Positions 1 through 7,364 of a stretch of 10,954 nucleotides of DNA are shown here, piece after piece; the stretch's first letter is position 1, and each line of letters begins with the position of its first letter. The stretch spans positions 1 through 10,954 of the forward strand of contig CAZLGO010000060.1 of the NCBI GenBank assembly GCA_964559295.1, given 5' to 3'. A program made the position numbers and the translations under genes. The notes beneath the pieces are model-generated. The model searched no databases. It worked only from the letters and a program-made list of their open reading frames with translations, and was not told the origin of the DNA. The DNA comes from CAZLGO01 sp964559295 (GTDB lineage Archaea > Methanobacteriota > Methanobacteria > Methanobacteriales > Methanobacteriaceae).

Positions 1-302
<302 letters not shown>

Positions 303-421
303 TGGGAAGTTTAGAAATTGAAAAAGGTATTTGGTAGCAACCAAATTTCACCACATCTACTAGACCAACATCAAACTCAAACTTTTGCTTTCACAAGTGT
401 TTGAGCCCTCATGTTTTTTTG

Positions 422-448
422 CTATGGTTGGAAAAACAACCTTCATAG
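422..448 (-). other. Leader hairpin upstream of 16S rRNA
   Basis: CTATGGTTG (422-430) pairs with CAAC (437-440) and CATAG (444-448), leaving a 6-nt loop and a 3-nt bulge. It lies inside the presumed 16S precursor leader if transcription starts further right. It may assist precursor folding or processing. The main processing stem would need the sequence 3' of the 16S, which is outside the window. Confidence 0.4.
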
Positions 449-573
449 TTAGATATTTATCATACTCCAGTCGACACCTTAAAACCATAGTCCATATAAT
501 ATACACTGCTTGTAGTTTTACAAATTTTTTAGAATTTATTGCAAACTATCCACAATTATATTAATTTTGTATG

Positions 574-600
574 ACTCCTATAATCATATAAACCTTTTGC
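574..600 (-). promoter_or_regulatory. Candidate rRNA promoter (TATA box)
   Basis: On the minus strand this reads GGTTTATATGATTATAGG, close to the TTTATATA-type TATA box of methanogen stable-RNA promoters, facing the 16S gene about 270 bp away. A second TATA-like stretch, GTGTATATTATATGG, lies nearer the gene at about 497-511. Which one is used cannot be decided from the sequence. Confidence 0.4.
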
Positions 601-938
601 TGATATACCTGAAGCTGTTTTGAATAACCATTATTTTTTCAAGTCCTCTCCGCCTGCAAAAACCTACCTTCAACACAGGTAAATTTCGATATCATCGATC
701 CATTGCTGACAACCATTTATTTTGAGCAGGCAACAGCCATTTATCAATTAAACACAGGTATATTAATCCGTTTACATCCAAGATCATTAATATATTTGTG
801 GTATGTGTTAATTTAATATAGACTCGCTATGTGAATATTAAAACAGATCACGATCTTTAATGAAATCTTATAAAAACCCAATCTTTTGATTTAAAAAGCT
901 TTGTATTCAGCTTAAAGGTGCAGGATAAAGGTGATGGT

Positions 939-1424
939 ATGTTCGAGGCATTTGTTCAAGTAGCACAAAACTTTGTCCAAAGCTATGGATTAGCAGGAAC
1001 TCTCGTAATTTCTGTTCTGGAGTCATTTATATTTCCTGTACCAACTGCAGCATTTATAGCATCTTCATGTGCATTAGGGATTGATCCTTTTGTTGTTGCA
1101 TGTGTATCAACAATAGGGTCGATAGTTGGTGGATTGATAGGTTATTTGCTTGGTTTCTATTTTGGGCATCCAATAGCTTTGAGATTATTTCATGAAGAAA
1201 AGGTTGAAAAGGTCATGGAATGGTTTGATAAATATGGAGCGGGAGCTGTTTTTATAGCAGGTTTTACACCCATCCCTTTTAAAGTATTCACAATAGCTGC
1301 AGGTATAGCTGAAATGAGAATTGTTCCTTTTATTATAGCTGCATTTTTTGGAAGATTCGGTCAGTTTTTAATTGCAGCGTATCTTGGTGACGTTTTTGGT
1401 AAGTATTTGCTCACCCTACTTTAA
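939..1424 (+). CDS. DedA/VTT-family (YqaA-like) integral membrane protein
   Basis: The product is a 161-residue membrane protein of the SNARE-associated/VTT (DedA) family, whose members act in the cytoplasmic membrane in lipid scrambling or proton-coupled transport; the substrate here is unknown. Visible family marks are the re-entrant loop motif ESFIFPVPT at residues 28-36, the second loop GFTPIPFK at 108-115 followed by an AAG segment, and GRFGQ at 138-142. Hydrophobic segments lie at about 17-47, 50-76, 101-124 and 128-150. The size fits the short YqaA-like branch rather than DedA itself (about 220 residues). I chose the ATG at 939 because GGTGAT (930-935) lies just upstream; a GTG at 918 would add seven charged residues. 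The 81-bp gap to mer contains a T-rich stretch and mer's own promoter, so co-transcription is uncertain. Confidence 0.88.
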   Translation: MFEAFVQVAQNFVQSYGLAGTLVISVLESFIFPVPTAAFIASSCALGIDPFVVACVSTIGSIVGGLIGYLLGFYFGHPIALRLFHEEKVEKVMEWFDKYGAGAVFIAGFTPIPFKVFTIAAGIAEMRIVPFIIAAFFGRFGQFLIAAYLGDVFGKYLLTLL

Positions 1425-1425
1425 C

Positions 1426-1442
1426 CCTTATATTTATATTTT
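1426..1442 (+). promoter_or_regulatory. Candidate TATA promoter of mer (also T-rich end of the upstream gene)
   Basis: TTATATTTATATTTTT directly follows the DedA stop codon. The TTTATATT core is a good archaeal TATA box; a start about 25 bp downstream would give a leader of roughly 45 nt before the mer ATG. The following T run may also terminate the upstream transcript. Confidence 0.5.
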
Positions 1443-1505
1443 TCGGTTGTAGGTAAAACAAAAAGCATTTTTATAATCCAGATCAATTCAATAATGGTGA
1501 TATAT

Positions 1506-2495
1506 ATGAAATTTGGTATTGAGTTTCTTCCAAATGAACCACTGGATAAGATAGCAAAACTTGTTAAATTAGCAGAAGATGTAGGTTTTGAGTATGCATG
1601 GGTCACAGACCACTACAACAACAAAAATGTGTATGAAGCCCTTGCCCTGATTGCAGAAAAAACAGAAAAAATAAAATTAGGACCAGGCGTTACAAATCCA
1701 TACGTAAGAAGCCCCGCAATAACAGCTTCTGCAATTACGACCTTAGATGAAATTTCAAACGGTAGAGCTACATTAGGTATTGGACCTGGTGATAAGGCGA
1801 CCTTTGATGCACTTGGAGTCCCATGGGTAAAGCCAGTAACCACAATAAAAGAAGCCATAGAAGTAATAAGAAAACTCATGGCAGGCGAAAAAGTATCATT
1901 TGATGGTGAAGTCGTAAAGATAGCAGGTGCACAATTAACAGGTACAAAAGCCGTTCAGGAACAAATACCTATCTATATGGGTGCACAAGGGCCAATGATG
2001 CTTAAAACAGCAGGTGAAGTATCAGATGGTGCATTGATCAACGCTTCAAACCCTAAAGATTTTGAAGCAGCTGTTCCGCTAATAAAAGAGGGAGCAGAAG
2101 GAGCAGGTAGATCAATTGCCGATGTAGATGTAGCTGCATACACATGCTGTTCAATAGACGAAGACGTTGACGCAGCTTTAAACGCCGCAAAAATCGTCGT
2201 AGCCTTCATCGCAATGGGTTCACCACCACCAGTGCTTGAAAGACATGGAATAGACACTGCGGTGAGCGGTAAGATTGGCGAAGCCTTAGGAAAAGGGGAT
2301 TTCCCTGGAGCTCTTGGTTATGTGGATGATAAATTGATGGAAGCATTCTCCGTAGTTGGAACCCCAGACGACTTCGTGCCAAAAATTGAAGCTCTGGGAG
2401 AAATGGGTGTAACCCAATACGTTGCTGGTTCACCACTTGGACCTGATAAAGAAAAGTCCATAAAATTACTTGGAGAAGTAATCGAACAATTTTAA
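1506..2495 (+). CDS. mer: F420-dependent 5,10-methylenetetrahydromethanopterin reductase
   Basis: Mer reduces methylene-tetrahydromethanopterin to methyl-tetrahydromethanopterin with reduced coenzyme F420, a cytoplasmic step of CO2-to-methane reduction. The 329-residue product has the family's bacterial-luciferase-like barrel. It opens with GIEFLPNEP (residues 4-12), followed by WVTDHYNNKNVYEA (32-45) and GPGVTNPYVRSPA (59-71), the last in the F420-binding side of the barrel. The glycine-rich LGIGPGDK and the late VGTPDDFVPKIEAL complete the family pattern. Length agrees with known Mer proteins (about 320-330 residues). I chose the ATG at 1506 because GGTGA (1496-1500) sits five bases before it and the family begins MKFGIEF; an in-frame ATG at 1494 would add four residues and destroy this signal. 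The gene stands alone with its own promoter and a strong T-run terminator, as expected for a highly expressed catabolic gene. Confidence 0.97.
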   Translation: MKFGIEFLPNEPLDKIAKLVKLAEDVGFEYAWVTDHYNNKNVYEALALIAEKTEKIKLGPGVTNPYVRSPAITASAITTLDEISNGRATLGIGPGDKATFDALGVPWVKPVTTIKEAIEVIRKLMAGEKVSFDGEVVKIAGAQLTGTKAVQEQIPIYMGAQGPMMLKTAGEVSDGALINASNPKDFEAAVPLIKEGAEGAGRSIADVDVAAYTCCSIDEDVDAALNAAKIVVAFIAMGSPPPVLERHGIDTAVSGKIGEALGKGDFPGALGYVDDKLMEAFSVVGTPDDFVPKIEALGEMGVTQYVAGSPLGPDKEKSIKLLGEVIEQF

Positions 2496-2497
2496 TT

Positions 2498-2523
2498 CTA
2501 TTTTTTTATTTTTTTATTTTTTA
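2498..2523 (+). terminator. T-run terminator after mer
   Basis: Immediately after the mer stop there are three runs of six to seven T interrupted by single A bases, with no strong hairpin. This is the usual form of intrinsic termination in archaea. Confidence 0.7.
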
Positions 2524-2613
2524 GTGGTCTAATAGTTTTAAAAAACTTCTATTTCTTCTTTCAGATTCTATCAGCTCTGTAAAAAAACCTTTTAAAGTGA
2601 TCGATGTGATAAG

Positions 2614-3345
2614 ATGAAAAAAATATTTGGGTTCATAGGTAGTCCTTTGAGGGAAAATTCCAACACCTATATTTTAACCAAGATTATGCTGGATAGTCTG
2701 ATTGAAATGGATGATAAAATAGATTATGAATTATTAACCGCTGGTCATGTGAATATAAATCATTGTAAAGGCTGTTGGTCCTGTATGATGAGGGGAAAAT
2801 GTCCACAGGATCAAATAGATGATATGGGATGGTTAAAACAGAAGATGATAGATGCGGATTTTATAATATGGGGATCTCCAGTTTATGCCATGCAAGTATC
2901 GGGTCAGATGAAGACCTTCCTAGATAGATTAGCTTCCTGGTACCACATTATCATGTTGGCTGGAAAATCAGGTGCAATTACTGTTACCACTGGAGGAGGT
3001 GGTCTACATGAGGTTCAGGATTATCTGGGGATGATGCTCTGTGCAACTGGGGTTAAAGTGACAGAAAAACTGGGAACATATGCAACCCTTCCCAAAACAT
3101 TCCGTGACCCACGGGAGGCGGTAGAAAAGGCTCACAAAACAGCCCATGAAATTTATCCTTACATATCGGGTGAAAAAAATGTGGAAACAGACGAATATCT
3201 TGAGCAGTGTTTCCAGATAAGTAAACACAAAGTTACAGCAGCCAAAGAAGTACTTAAAGCCGATTATAAATACTGGGAAGAGAATGGAATGCTGAGTTTG
3301 AACTCATTTGATGAGTTTTTAAAGAATAAAAGTAAATATGGATGA
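2614..3345 (+). CDS. Iron-sulfur flavoprotein (NADPH-dependent FMN reductase-like fold)
   Basis: The 243-residue protein has a flavodoxin-like FMN-binding fold: a first strand and phosphate loop IFGFIGSPLRENSNT (residues 4-18), and a second flavin-contact loop WGSPVYAMQVSGQMKTFLDR in the middle. Between them is a compact cysteine cluster, C51-x2-C54-x2-C57-x5-C63, which matches the C-x2-C-x2-C-x(4-7)-C motif of the Methanosarcina iron-sulfur flavoprotein Isf, where it holds a [4Fe-4S] cluster. That family passes electrons between ferredoxin-type donors and acceptors and has been linked to oxygen or peroxide detoxification; the true partner here is unknown. The C-terminal tail (about 190-243) is polar and longer than the minimal fold. 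The ATG at 2614 has only a weak GTGAT ahead of it. It is separated from mer by a terminator and followed by a long spacer, so it is probably transcribed alone. Confidence 0.85.
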   Translation: MKKIFGFIGSPLRENSNTYILTKIMLDSLIEMDDKIDYELLTAGHVNINHCKGCWSCMMRGKCPQDQIDDMGWLKQKMIDADFIIWGSPVYAMQVSGQMKTFLDRLASWYHIIMLAGKSGAITVTTGGGGLHEVQDYLGMMLCATGVKVTEKLGTYATLPKTFRDPREAVEKAHKTAHEIYPYISGEKNVETDEYLEQCFQISKHKVTAAKEVLKADYKYWEENGMLSLNSFDEFLKNKSKYG

Positions 3346-3893
3346 GAAAAAATGAACTTCTTTTTATTTTAAAAGGGTTATTTTACTACAACTTTCAGAA
3401 ACCTGAAAATGATCTTTAGGATTTTCATTTTTAAATAAAGATAATTTTGATCTGAAACAGGCACCATACTTCAAGATCCTGCAGAAATCCCTCAATCTTT
3501 TTAAAAATTGATCAAAAGGGTTTTATGCCATCCAAATGAGTTGATTTCAGTTAAAGAAAAATTAAGAAATACAATACAGCTTTATAATACCTAAAGAGTT
3601 AAATAAGGTTAAATATCACAAAAAACAGGTTGAGATGGTAGTCTTACCGAAAAAAGTTTTGGTGATAAGTTTTGGTAATAAAAATCACAGTAGAAACGAT
3701 CTCTTAGGAAAAGGGAGAGCAACTTAGAGAATGTTTGTTACAAGATGTATAGACATGTTAAGATATTTGTCTTAGAAATTCTAAAGGGTTTCTATAGGAA
3801 CGATTATCTACCTCACTTTTAGAATCCATCAGAGATATTTTTATCTAACTTTTTCAACATAATATATCTTGGTCTAATTTTGAGTTGAAGAAA
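3346..3893. other. 548-bp spacer without a recognised gene
   Basis: No coding frame with a plausible start, ribosome binding site and composition is visible on either strand. The left end holds a T-rich stretch (3360-3370) that can terminate the flavoprotein transcript, and a small hairpin TTTCAG-AAAC-CTGAAA (3393-3408). Further on are a 13-nt tandem repeat of AAGTTTTGGTGAT (3654-3679, 12 of 13 bases equal) and a 13-bp palindrome TTAGAAATTCTAA (3772-3784). A small RNA could be encoded here, but nothing identifies one. Confidence 0.6.
3856..3870 (+). promoter_or_regulatory. Candidate TATA box of the RaSEA gene
   Basis: AACATAATATATCTT lies about 30 bp before the ATG at 3894. Archaeal transcription normally starts about 25 bp after the TATA centre, so the mRNA would have almost no leader. 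This fits the absence of a ribosome binding site before that ATG. A second AT-rich candidate, AGATATTTTTATCT, is at about 3833-3846. Confidence 0.4.
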
Positions 3894-4961
3894 ATGGAAA
3901 TTCAGGACTTAATGAGGGAAATCAGACAAAATGCTATTGAAAAAATAGAAAAAAAATCACCTTATGACCTGGCAAGGACGTGGTCCCAAGAGGATCTGCT
4001 CTATTACGGAAGAGGAAGAGCTATTTTTATGGTTCTTCCAACATCGGGTTGCTCTTGGGCTCTTTCGAATTCAGGCGGATGCACCATGTGCAGCTATATC
4101 GTAGATTCGCCGCTCGAGACTATTTCGGCGGATGTTCTAATTGATATTTTCAAAAAGTGTATGGAAAGGCACGAAATAGATGAAAAAACAGCTGTTAAAA
4201 TTTTCACATCTGGAAGTTTCCTAAATGATGATGAATTTCCAAAGAAAGCAAGAGTTGAGATTTTAAGGATTCTAAACAATTTAAAAAACGTTGAAGAAGT
4301 TGTGGTGGAATCACGCCCAGAGTACGTAATAGGAAAAGCGCTTCAAGAGTGTTGTAAAGCATTACCAGATAAAATATTTGAGGTAAGTATAGGTCTTGAG
4401 ACTTACGATGATTATATCAGAAAATACAAGATAAACAAAGGTTTTTCAAGAGAAGATTTTGAGAAAGCGGTTGATATTCTAAGAAAGATGAAATCAAATT
4501 ATAAAATAAAATCAAAAGCATATATATTTATAAAACCCATTCTAACCTCTGAAAAGGATGCCATTAAGGATGCAGTAAAGTCAGCCCAATATGCAGAAGA
4601 AGTGGGAGTTGACCGCATTTCATTCTGCCCTGCTACCATCCATAAAGGAACCTTAATGGAACTTCTATGGCGCAGAGGTTCCTACCAGCCTCCATGGATA
4701 TGGAGTATCCTTGAAATTATAAGAATGGTGCGAAAATCAGTGAAAATCCCTGTAATAATGGATACATCTGGTTTCGGTACAAGAAGAGGTCCTTATAACT
4801 GTAAAAAGTGTAATTCAAGGCTTAAGAAAATGATAATAGAATCCAACCTTGACCAGAGCATTCCTCGGGAGTTTGAGTGTGAATGTAAGATGAAGTGGAT
4901 GGCTGACCTAAAATTTTCAGATGTCAGTCGTTCCACAACCAATCTAGTAAAAAAACGTTAA
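3894..4961 (+). CDS. raSEA: Archaeosine-biosynthesis radical SAM protein RaSEA
   Basis: The 355-residue protein matches RaSEA, the radical SAM enzyme that works with ArcS in making archaeosine at position 15 of tRNA: ArcS attaches lysine to the preQ0 base, and RaSEA cleaves the adduct to leave the formamidine of archaeosine. The iron-sulfur/SAM site is visible as C53-x9-C63-x2-C66 in GCSWALSNSGGCTMCSY, the wide Elp3-like spacing of this family rather than C-x3-C-x2-C. VSIGLETYDD and the ISFCPATIHKGT segment fit the barrel. C303/C306 and C329/C331 near the C-terminus look like a zinc-binding ribbon. Translation could begin at TTG 3885, but ATG 3894 is preferred; neither has a clear Shine-Dalgarno, and a leaderless message is likely. 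The gene converges with the ABC operon with only two bases between stop codons. No arcS or tgtA is nearby. Confidence 0.9.
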   Translation: MEIQDLMREIRQNAIEKIEKKSPYDLARTWSQEDLLYYGRGRAIFMVLPTSGCSWALSNSGGCTMCSYIVDSPLETISADVLIDIFKKCMERHEIDEKTAVKIFTSGSFLNDDEFPKKARVEILRILNNLKNVEEVVVESRPEYVIGKALQECCKALPDKIFEVSIGLETYDDYIRKYKINKGFSREDFEKAVDILRKMKSNYKIKSKAYIFIKPILTSEKDAIKDAVKSAQYAEEVGVDRISFCPATIHKGTLMELLWRRGSYQPPWIWSILEIIRMVRKSVKIPVIMDTSGFGTRRGPYNCKKCNSRLKKMIIESNLDQSIPREFECECKMKWMADLKFSDVSRSTTNLVKKR

Positions 4962-4963
4962 TT

Positions 4964-5641
4964 TTATATATTATTCTCTAAATCTTCGTATATATTACCA
5001 TCTTGCATTTTAATAACCCTATCTGTAAATTCCGCAGTGATGGGATTGTGAGTCACTACTACTATTGTCAGCCCCTCCTTCTTATTGAAATCACGCAGTA
5101 GTCCCATTATCATTCGGGTGTTTTCAGTGTCTAGTTCTCCAGTAGGCTCATCAGCCAGTAAAATGGACGGTTCGTTGACCAGAGACCTGGCTATGGCCAC
5201 CCTTTGCAACTCCCCACTAGATAGCTGCCCTTGAAATCTATCATATTTACCGGATAGCCCCACAATATCTAATAAAGACTTTACCCTTTCTTGATCCGCT
5301 GATACCATCGGTAAAAGTACGTTTTCCAGTGCCGTAAGTTGGGGCATGAGGTTATAGCGCTGAAATATAAACCCTACTTTATTTCTTCTCAGGTGTGCCT
5401 GTTCTCTCCCAGATAGTTTCTGAGTATCCTTACCCTCCATTAGCACCGTTCCCTTACTTGGTATGTCTAGAATTCCCGCCAGATGTAGTAGGGTGGATTT
5501 TCCGGATCCAGAAGGACCCATGATGGCTGTGAAGGATCCTTGTTCTATCTCTAGATTTAAACCCTTCAAAGCATCTACCTTTTCCTCTCCCATCGGATAG
5601 GTTTTCCATACATCTTGAAATACCAGTACATTGTTATTCAT
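4964..5641 (-). CDS. ABC transporter ATP-binding protein, MacB/LolD type
   Basis: This 225-residue ATPase subunit of a membrane ABC system shows all the standard motifs: Walker A GPSGSGKST at residues 42-50, Q-loop at Q94 (GFIFQRYNLMP), signature LSSGE at 140-144, Walker B ILLADE at 160-165 followed by PTGELD, and the H-loop histidine at 198. The signature has Ser where LSGGE is usual, a common variant. The length and the PTGxLD motif place it with MacB/LolD/FtsE-like proteins, which pair with an FtsX-type permease, and that permease is encoded directly upstream. The start codon overlaps the permease stop by eight bases (ATGAATAA), so translation is coupled. These systems use ATP to drive movements of an external domain for export or lipoprotein and peptide handling; the substrate is unknown. 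Confidence 0.93.
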   Translation of the reverse strand: MNNNVLVFQDVWKTYPMGEEKVDALKGLNLEIEQGSFTAIMGPSGSGKSTLLHLAGILDIPSKGTVLMEGKDTQKLSGREQAHLRRNKVGFIFQRYNLMPQLTALENVLLPMVSADQERVKSLLDIVGLSGKYDRFQGQLSSGELQRVAIARSLVNEPSILLADEPTGELDTENTRMIMGLLRDFNKKEGLTIVVVTHNPITAEFTDRVIKMQDGNIYEDLENNI

Positions 5642-6710
5642 ATCTTAACGCCTCTACAACATTTAATTTAGAAGCTCGCCAGGCGGGATAAAGACCTGCC
5701 AGGACACTTAAAAGTGTCACACCACCTATAACTCCCAGTATAAGCCATAGTGGAAACATAGAAGATACATTTCTCATATTAAGAATTTTGGATAATATTA
5801 TTATTGCTATAACTCCCAAAGCAACCCCTAGAATAGCTCCAAAGAAGCCTAAGAGGGCTGCTTCCAGAAGAGTACTTCCCATTATTTCCCTGTTTGTAAA
5901 TCCTATGGCTTTTAATATTCCTAGTTCTCTGGTTCTCTCCATAACGTTAATTAGCATGGTATTCACAATGCTTATAACTCCTACTATAAGTCCTACACTG
6001 GCGACTGCCCCTATAAAGAGCATTATGCTTTGAGTCATTTTATCTATTTCTTCTGAAATATCTGATTTAGTTAAAACGTCCACATCCTTTATACTGTTCT
6101 CCAATTCCTTGCTTATAACCTTGGGATCGCCACGTGTACGGGCTGAAAGCATTGAAATCTTATTATCAGTCAGAGGACGTGTTTTTTCGATGTCCACATA
6201 CAGTATTCCTCCTGACTTGGTAGCTATGCCAGTAATGACCATTTCCTGGTCTTTAATCTTTATTTTGTCCCCTATTTTGTAACCTAAATTATCAGCCAAA
6301 TCTTGGTCAATAACCACTCCCGAATTTCCCTTTTCTATTTTTATCTGACTCCAATCATTGGTACCCTGTACCATTATGGGTGTATTTTTTATTTCTGAAA
6401 TGAAGGTAACATACTCTTTGATATCAAAAAGTTGTGGGTTTTGTTTTATTCTAGAGACTAAATCTGGATTCATGTTACTTTCCATAGTGGTTGTAGGACC
6501 CATAGCAGCCATTTGACCAGTTCCACCCTTGGTAATGATTATATCACCCATAAGGGATTCTGTCTGTTCTTTTATAGATGAGGTCATCCCCGCACCTAGA
6601 CCTACAAGCAGTACCAGAGTAGAAACTCCAATAACTATACATAACATTGTTAAAACGCTTTTAAGCTTTCTTCTACGCAAATTCTTAAAGGATAACCTGT
6701 ATATCCCCAT
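5634..6710 (-). CDS. ABC transporter permease, MacB/FtsX family
   Basis: The 358-residue protein has the four-helix FtsX/MacB plan: one N-terminal membrane helix (about residues 19-41), a large external MacB-type domain (about 42-225), then three helices in the C-terminal FtsX domain. That domain contains the typical NTMLINVMERTRELGILKAI segment and ends GLYPAWRASKLNVVEALRYE. It works with the ATPase encoded immediately downstream. The ATG at 6710 is preceded by a strong Shine-Dalgarno, AGGAGGGAT, at about 6722-6714. Upstream is a perfect 17-bp palindrome beside a TATA-like stretch, so the operon looks repressor-controlled. The nearest regulator gene is the divergent MarR-type gene some 650 bp away. 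The substrate cannot be inferred; export of a toxic compound or a cell-envelope role are both possible. Confidence 0.92.
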   Translation of the reverse strand: MGIYRLSFKNLRRRKLKSVLTMLCIVIGVSTLVLLVGLGAGMTSSIKEQTESLMGDIIITKGGTGQMAAMGPTTTMESNMNPDLVSRIKQNPQLFDIKEYVTFISEIKNTPIMVQGTNDWSQIKIEKGNSGVVIDQDLADNLGYKIGDKIKIKDQEMVITGIATKSGGILYVDIEKTRPLTDNKISMLSARTRGDPKVISKELENSIKDVDVLTKSDISEEIDKMTQSIMLFIGAVASVGLIVGVISIVNTMLINVMERTRELGILKAIGFTNREIMGSTLLEAALLGFFGAILGVALGVIAIIILSKILNMRNVSSMFPLWLILGVIGGVTLLSVLAGLYPAWRASKLNVVEALRYE

Positions 6711-6736
6711 CCAATCCCTCCTAATGTAGTGTATCC

Positions 6737-6753
6737 AATGTCATCTTGACATT
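6737..6753 (-). promoter_or_regulatory. Palindromic candidate operator of the MacB-type operon
   Basis: AATGTCA (6737-6743) and TGACATT (6747-6753) form a perfect inverted repeat around a 3-bp centre. On the minus strand it lies directly downstream of a TATA-like stretch (about 6754-6770, CATATAATATATCATATAAT) and 15-30 bp before the Shine-Dalgarno. A bound protein would sit over the transcription start. The size suits a winged-helix dimer, but the protein is unknown. Confidence 0.5.
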
Positions 6754-7126
6754 ATATGATATATTATATGAAGTTTATTACTCATGATTCCTCAGATAGT
6801 TGTTCCAATTCAATAAAAACTGAGCGAATATATTTCTTCTTTAGATTTTTTAGTCAAATTCTGCTGTTTTTGAATGTAAATCGGAAGAATTTAACATATA
6901 AATTTAAATTTTTCTTTGAATCCCTCAAAAATGTTTAAATATAATTTTAACGGCAGAGGTTTGTTTTCAGAGTTATTTTCCTATTTCCAACCTTTTAAAC
7001 AAATTATTCCCTTTTATGCTTAAAATATTATATTTCCTACTAAAACCTTTTACTATAGTAAAAAAATATTATTATTAATAAATATGACTATTGTAATATA
7101 TTTATATATTTTAATTTATATATTTA
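6754..7126. other. Very AT-rich spacer with a palindrome, left of the mobile-element candidate
   Basis: About 370 bp with no supportable gene; a 60-codon frame (6756-6938, plus strand) has no ribosome binding site and reads as random AT-rich sequence. A perfect 16-bp palindrome TTTTACTATAGTAAAA lies at 7048-7063 and could be a further regulator site. The stretch 7070-7126 is almost pure A/T. Confidence 0.55.
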
Positions 7127-7324
7127 GGCTCTGTAGAAATCATCATCAAAAGATGATGATGAACATATGATGCTTTGAAATATTCGTGATTATAAGATCG
7201 TAAAGAGTCTCAGCACTCTAAATGCATAGATAAGCTTTAATAAATATCATTTCGATCAAAACACCTATAGATCATCTTACCTGATAATAGCTTATGTACA
7301 AATTTGTATGTTTTCTACAGGTCC
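7127..7324. mobile_element. Candidate miniature inverted-repeat element (198 bp)
   Basis: The left end GGCTCTGTAGAAATCAT (7127-7143) and the reverse complement of the right end, GGACCTGTAGAAAACAT (7324-7308), agree at 14 of 17 positions. The interior has no transposase frame, so this would be a non-autonomous element or relic. Close to the left end, ATCATCATC-AAAA-GATGATGAT (7139-7160) forms a 9-bp hairpin. Flanks start TATATTTA on the left (7119-7126) and TATATCAT on the right (7325-7332); this could be a decayed 8-bp target duplication, but the surroundings are so AT-rich that it proves little. The GGnTCTGT beginning recalls some IS6-type ends, from memory only. The element ends about 40 bp before the MarR-type gene. 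Confidence 0.45.
7297..7308. promoter_or_regulatory. Palindrome upstream of the MarR-type gene
   Basis: TACAAATTTGTA is a perfect 12-bp palindrome some 57 bp before the GTG start at 7365, inside the right end of the mobile-element candidate. A related sequence, TACAAATGTA, occurs at 8031-8040 in front of the peptide gene. It could be an autoregulatory site; this is inference from position and symmetry. Confidence 0.3.
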
Positions 7325-7364
7325 TATATCATATATTCTGATGAGATGAGTGTGGTGTTCTAAG

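Larger units (their letters stand above)
303..938. other. Gene-free rRNA leader and promoter region between divergent 16S and DedA genes
   Basis: This 636-bp AT-rich stretch has no convincing coding frame, tRNA or SRP RNA. Its left half would be the 16S leader on the minus strand and contains three hairpins: 329-346 (arms ATTTGGT/ACCAAAT), 376-405 (CTCAAAC/GTTTGAG) and 422-448 (CTATGGTTG paired with CAAC and CATAG around a 3-nt bulge). Its right half holds short direct repeats: AACACAGGTA at 672-681 and 751-760, and ACAACCATTTAT (709-720) against ACAGCCATTTAT (734-745). The promoter of the DedA gene must lie near the right end, possibly at the ATTTAATATA stretch near 811-820. Nothing else is recognised. 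Confidence 0.7.

Noticed and set aside
303..938. Possible tRNA or 7S (SRP) RNA gene upstream of 16S, as found in some Methanobacteriales
   Set aside because: No T-loop/anticodon arrangement, acceptor stem or GC-rich SRP core could be found on either strand.
1613..2436. Several open frames of 76-94 codons on the minus strand opposite mer
   Set aside because: They are antisense to a strongly recognised gene, lack binding sites and resemble no family; they follow from the codon pattern of mer.
2570..2600. AGCTCTGTAAAAAAA resembling the ends of the inverted-repeat element at 7127
   Set aside because: Only a short A-rich match, with no partner repeat nearby in inverted orientation.
6756..6938. 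60-codon plus-strand frame in the spacer
   Set aside because: There is no Shine-Dalgarno, the composition is low-complexity and Phe/Lys-rich as expected from AT-rich DNA, and it begins just beside the operator palindrome of the opposite operon.
7139..7160. ATCATCATC/GATGATGAT hairpin as a CRISPR repeat or standalone terminator
   Set aside because: It occurs once, with no spacer periodicity and no T run after it; it is better treated as part of the inverted-repeat element.
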